Positions 6,882 to 9,248 of a DNA stretch of 9,248 bases are shown here, one piece after another. Both the position numbers and the translations under genes were made by a program. How positions within the stretch are numbered: position 1 is the stretch's first letter; each line of letters starts with the position of its first letter. The notes below the pieces were generated by a model. It was not told the origin of the DNA, made no database searches, and was given only the letters and a program-made list of their open reading frames with translations. The DNA is from Planctomycetaceae bacterium (GTDB lineage Bacteria; Planctomycetota; Planctomycetia; Pirellulales; Pirellulaceae): assembly GCA_005773145.1 (NCBI GenBank), contig SXHS01000235.1:1-9248 (forward strand). Direction: 5' to 3'.

Positions 6882-7928
6882 TCAACCCTCGGGTTCGTCC
6901 AGCCGAGCGGGGATCAGAATCCGCGTGCCGCTTGGCTGTTCGGGGTGGCTGATCCGCAACAACAACTGCTCGACGGCCCGTTGGCCAATCATTTCGAAGT
7001 TCAAGTCGATGCTCACCGGCCGAGGCTCGAGCTGGCGCAACCAGAAATCCTGGTTGTCGCAGGAAATCACCTCGACGTCCTCGCCGAGGCGCAAACCACG
7101 TTCCTCCAACAAGGGATAGAGCCGGATCGCCTGCTCGTCGGTCGGCACGAACAGACTCGTCGGGCGCGGATTGACATTCAGCAACTGATCGGCCAGGTGA
7201 ACTTGTTGGCTGGCGCAAGCAAGTCCCCACGGATCCTCGGCAGCGGCCGCCTCCTGATCCGCGTTGGGTGCGGATATGTACATTTGCACCTTTAATCCGT
7301 GGGCCTGGGCGTGGTACTCGAAGCTGCGGCCGCGTTCCTCGAAGCCCGGGTGTTTCGGCTGGTCGTTCACAAATGCCGCCAGGCGGTGCCCGCGCTTGAT
7401 CAGGTACTCGGCCGCTATAAAGCCCACGGCGTCGTTGTCGGGGAAGACGTGGTCGGCCCAGGTGTGCAACCGTGTGTGGCTGCTTAGAAGCCATACCGCC
7501 GGCAGCGAGCGATACGCGGCCGGCAGGGTGTCGCGGGCCTCTCCGACGATCAGCAGTCCGTCGGCCTGCCTCTCGATGATGGCCGGCGGCACGTCGCGCA
7601 GGTTGACTGCCGTGGCCAACAACATGCTCAACCCGCGACGCCTGAGCACTTTTTCGACGCTGGTGACGGTGGCGTAGACGCCGGGCCGCTCCAGAAAACT
7701 CTGTGACGTACCCAACATCAGCAGACAGATATTGCCGGTCCGCACTCCGGCGGGGGCCGGTTTTCTGCCGCGACGACGATTGGGCGGCGGAGGGCGGTAG
7801 TTCAACTCCTTCATTGCTACCTGGATCCGTTCGGCTGTTTCCTCCGCAACTCCTCCACGCCGGTTGATCAAACGCGAAACCGTTCCGTGGGTCACTCCGC
7901 AACGTTTGGCAACAGCCGTGATGGTCAT
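6882..7928 (-). CDS. LacI/GalR-family transcriptional regulator
   Basis: This 348-residue DNA-binding protein has a complete LacI-type helix-turn-helix at the N-terminus: ITAVAKRCGVTHGTVSRLIN, followed by the hinge-proximal ELNYRPPP (to about residue 50). A basic linker, NRRRGRKP, precedes the periplasmic-binding-protein-like sensor domain, which begins at GNICLLMLG. Sensor landmarks are ADGLLIVG, AAEYLIKRGHRLAAFVND (the conserved 'GH' segment of the first subdomain), TSLFVPTDEQAIRLY and DVEVISCDNQ, then SIDLNFEMIGQRAVEQLL near the end. Such proteins usually repress sugar genes until a sugar or sugar phosphate binds. The ATG at 7928 begins immediately before the helix-turn-helix, as usual for the family, with a weak AAGGG just upstream. 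It precedes the aldo/keto reductase by 17 bases, so it probably controls its own operon. The effector cannot be deduced. Confidence 0.93.
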   Translation of the reverse strand: MTITAVAKRCGVTHGTVSRLINRRGGVAEETAERIQVAMKELNYRPPPPNRRRGRKPAPAGVRTGNICLLMLGTSQSFLERPGVYATVTSVEKVLRRRGLSMLLATAVNLRDVPPAIIERQADGLLIVGEARDTLPAAYRSLPAVWLLSSHTRLHTWADHVFPDNDAVGFIAAEYLIKRGHRLAAFVNDQPKHPGFEERGRSFEYHAQAHGLKVQMYISAPNADQEAAAAEDPWGLACASQQVHLADQLLNVNPRPTSLFVPTDEQAIRLYPLLEERGLRLGEDVEVISCDNQDFWLRQLEPRPVSIDLNFEMIGQRAVEQLLLRISHPEQPSGTRILIPARLDEPEG

Positions 7929-7957
7929 GCCCTTTCTTGTACGGCAGCAAGGCTGAT

Positions 7958-7983
7958 TGTGTCAATACACACAGTTCGTTATA
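7958..7983 (-). promoter_or_regulatory. Candidate lacI promoter -10 box and operator palindrome
   Basis: Reading towards lacI, TATAAC at 7983-7978 resembles a -10 box (five of six to TATAAT). It is followed by the palindrome TGTGT-N4-ACACA at 7971-7958, where transcription would begin, about 30 bases before the ATG. A palindrome at this place would suit autoregulation by the LacI-type protein. There is no good -35 box, the arms are only five bases, and the central CG of many LacI operators is missing. A TTGACA at 7965-7960 overlaps the palindrome and could be an alternative -35 box, but its paired -10 would be too close to the ATG. Confidence 0.3.
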
Positions 7984-8134
7984 TTGAATAGAATTGGCCA
8001 ACCAGCCGGGGGATAACACAACCGATCGTCAATCCAAGCCCAAGTCCCGCGGTCCAGCGTGGCCGAGTTCGTAGGACCGCCACCCCTTCGATCAATGGCC
8101 AGAAAAAGCAAATGGAACAGGTCGGCGTCCACAA

Positions 8135-8143
8135 GGCAAGCCG
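8135..8143. repeat. Left copy of 9-bp target site duplication
   Basis: GGCAAGCCG here is identical to 8280-8288. The two copies directly abut the outer ends of the inverted-repeat element 8144-8279, as expected for a duplication made at insertion. Confidence 0.75.
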
Positions 8144-8279
8144 GTAACCGTTCACGGGCCAAGACAGGGGGACAGGCACATTTTCCCGGGAACCACGTTG
8201 GACAACCTCCTGACCGAACGATGCGCCTCTCGCGAATTCGCCGGGAAAATGAGCCAGTCCCCGGCCTGTGAACGGTTAC
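8144..8279. mobile_element. 136-bp MITE-like non-autonomous element with terminal inverted repeats
   Basis: The ends are exact 12-bp inverted repeats, GTAACCGTTCAC (8144-8155) and its complement (8268-8279). The similarity runs on imperfectly for about 40-47 bp on each side: GGCC, then GGGGAC(A/T)GGC(A/T)CATTTTCCCGG, with a 6-7 base insertion in the left arm after GGCC. The inner 50 bases have no obvious symmetry. The element is far too short to encode a transposase. It is bracketed by identical 9-bp direct repeats (8135-8143 and 8280-8288), and the match between the arms stops exactly at the element edge. That combination is the signature of a transposed miniature element mobilised in trans. 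The inner motif with GGGGACAGGCACATTTT resembles dispersed repeats I recall from planctomycete genomes. That last point is from memory and not checked. Confidence 0.75.
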
Positions 8280-8288
8280 GGCAAGCCG
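8280..8288. repeat. Right copy of 9-bp target site duplication
   Basis: GGCAAGCCG, identical to 8135-8143, begins at the base after the right inverted repeat. A 9-bp duplication is typical of several DDE transposase groups, including many IS4-type elements. Confidence 0.75.
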
Positions 8289-8562
8289 CGCCCAGCAACG
8301 ACTGACGCAGCCAAAATGCCACCTGCTGGGGGGGTTCTTCCTGATTCGCAGGCAAATAATGCGCATAAACAAAACTCGCACTGACACTCTTAACTCGCTT
8401 GAAATCTCTAGTAAAATCAATCTCGCTGAGTTTGATTAACTTGTAGAACTTACAACCACTTGCATCCGCCAATGCGTGTAAACGACTTGAACTTGCGACC
8501 ACACTGGGGCCTTGGCGGGAGCACTAGCAATTCTTCCTGCCGGAAAAGGTCCGGGTGGCCTT

Positions 8563-8658
8563 GTGTTCGAGGGTCAGATCGTGTTTTCGCGATTGATGGA
8601 TTTCCTCCCGCGGCGCGAGTTCAGCGCCTATGTCGAGCGTTACGGCGATTCTCGATGA
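8563..8658 (+). pseudogene. N-terminal fragment of an IS4-type (DUF4372) transposase
   Basis: From a GTG at 8563 the frame reads FEGQIVFSRLMDFLPRREF and ends YVERYGDSR before a TGA at 8656-8658. This closely resembles the start of IS4-group transposases with a DUF4372 domain, whose N-termini have the pattern G-x-x-V-F-x-Q-L-x-D-F-L-P-x-x-E-F followed by a tyrosine/glycine turn. The DDE catalytic core is entirely missing because the sequence passes into an IS91-type fragment. The match rests on about 30 residues, so it is suggestive rather than certain. The frame is open further upstream to a stop near 8490, but that part does not resemble a transposase. Confidence 0.5.
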
Positions 8659-9184
8659 AGTGCAAGCGTCTGAGTGGGTGGTTTACATTCAACCTCCGCC
8701 GAAGGACGCGAGTGACCCGGCGGACGTGCTGAAGTACTTAGCGCGATACATGACCGGCGGCCCGATCTCCGATCGCAGGTTGATCGAAGTGAAAGACGGT
8801 CGCGTGTACTTCTGGGCGCGCTCCGAGGACAAGTCAGGCCGTTCAATTCCCGTGTCGCTGCCGACGCTGGAATTCGTCCGGCGCTGGACGCTGCATATTT
8901 TACCGAAGGGATTTACCAAGGCGCGTTGTTTCGGAGGTTGGAGCAACACGCGACGACAAGTCTACCAGCAGCAGTGCGAGCGATTGCAACCGATTCCGTC
9001 AGTGGCCGAAGACCTTCCTGATGCATCACAGCCAGTTCTCGACTCGCCGCCGGACAAGACGATAAATTGTCCGCACTGCCAGACGGAGATGGCGTTGGAA
9101 TCTCACACGCGTCGTCCTTCTTGGCGCGAGTTGTTCTACGGCCCGGACCATCCGCGGTGGATGGAATGGAGGGGCAGCGGATGA
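8645..9184 (+). pseudogene. C-terminal part of an IS91-family (Y2) transposase
   Basis: The open frame can start at ATG 8630, but transposase similarity begins near 8645 (AILDEVQASEWVVYIQPPP). It continues with VLKYLARYMTGGPISDRRL, which carries the tyrosine pair of the Y2 rolling-circle transposases as Y-x-x-x-Y, then GRVYFWARS, VEFVRRW-like EFVRRWTLHILPKGFTKARC, FGGWSNTRR and a C-terminal CPHC with RPSW. Full IS91 proteins also have an N-terminal zinc finger and a histidine HUH motif upstream of this region. Neither is present, so this is a 5'-truncated relic of about 180 residues. The first codons (8630-8658) overlap the end of the IS4-type fragment in another frame, which places the junction between the two relics around 8630-8660. 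It is unlikely to be active. Confidence 0.85.
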
Positions 9185-9248
9185 TCTTTCGAGTCCCCCG
9201 CTTCGCCGGGAGCCCGATGCCGCCTCAGTGCCTCGTCGCCAGTGCCCA
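9185..9248. other. Short tail after the IS91 fragment, no gene seen
   Basis: An ATG at 9181 overlaps the transposase TGA as ATGA and its frame is open to the window edge (begins MIFRVPRFAGSP), but I recognise no protein. The stretch 9196-9213 has TCCC and GGGA arms around a GC-rich centre. It could be part of the IS91 terminus, but too little is visible to decide. Confidence 0.2.

Larger units (their letters stand above)
7962..8502 (-). other. Unidentified stretch upstream of lacI, split by the MITE-like element
   Basis: No established gene lies between lacI and the transposase remnants. If the element 8144-8279 and one copy of the duplication are removed, two minus-strand frames become continuous across the site. 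One runs from 8502 to 7962 (about 131 residues, with PQQVAFWLRQSLLGAAC joined to LVDADLFHLLFLAIDRR). The other runs from about 8420 to 7979 and has a hydrophobic C-terminal part (WTAGLGLGLTIGCVIPRLVG). I recognise neither, no ribosome binding site is evident, and the 8340-8460 part is unusually AT-rich. It may be non-coding or the remains of a small gene. Confidence 0.25.

Noticed and set aside
5770..8019. A single 749-codon open frame on the minus strand covering the aldo/keto reductase and all of lacI.
   Set aside because: Only the last 364 codons have family motifs. The rest is an alternative frame of the lacI gene kept open by high GC, with Arg/Ala/Pro-rich nonsense. The AAAGGA and ATG at 6864 give a normal start.
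7962..8420. A 152-codon minus-strand open frame through the MITE-like element.
   Set aside because: Its middle third is translated from the inverted-repeat element, so the frame as it stands is not a natural protein.
8415..8437. Small inverted repeat AATCAA / TTGATT.
   Set aside because: Six-base arms in AT-rich sequence with no T-run or neighbouring gene; expected by chance.

Overview
The window looks like a planctomycete (Pirellulales-like) chromosome segment, or possibly another member of the PVC group. The reasons are a moderately high GC content, a DUF6807 protein, a Gfo/Idh/MocA oxidoreductase remnant with the sequence style common in planctomycetes, a secreted GH123/DUF4091 protein, and an IS91-type transposase fragment of the kind common in these genomes. 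The lineage is inferred from family style, not from a marker gene.

Layout. Positions 1-7928 are almost entirely minus-strand genes, so transcription runs from high to low coordinates. The order is: a LacI-family regulator (7928-6882); an aldo/keto reductase (6864-5770) 17 bases later; a sodium:solute symporter (5673-3952); a secreted GH123-type protein with an inserted discoidin-like domain (3809-1536); a decayed fragment of a Gfo/Idh/MocA dehydrogenase (about 1435-1153); a secreted DUF6807 protein (1156-173); and the N-terminus of a 6-phosphogluconate-dehydrogenase-like NAD(P) oxidoreductase (176-1, cut by the window edge). Two ATGA overlaps (at 1153-1156 and 173-176) and the short lacI-AKR gap point to cotranscription of at least parts of this set. 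The simplest reading is a carbohydrate uptake and processing locus: a sugar-responsive repressor, a Na+-coupled importer, a secreted glycosidase-like enzyme and several carbonyl/hydroxyl oxidoreductases. The actual substrate cannot be read from the sequence.

Positions 7929-9248 differ. Upstream of lacI is a small palindrome with a possible -10 box. Then comes a 136-bp non-autonomous, MITE-like element (8144-8279) with imperfect inverted repeats and an exact, abutting 9-bp target duplication. It interrupts an open stretch that I cannot identify. Next is a scar of older transposons: a fragment resembling the N-terminus of an IS4-type (DUF4372) transposase (8563-8658) abuts the C-terminal part of an IS91-family Y2 transposase (about 8645-9184), both on the plus strand. 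The right edge is therefore a mobile-element graveyard next to the operon.

I found no complete new defence or RNA-guided system, CRISPR array, tRNA or rRNA. The most informative novelties are the MITE-like element, the frame-scrambled dehydrogenase remnant whose 3' end still carries the ribosome binding site of the next gene, and the domain architecture of the GH123 protein.
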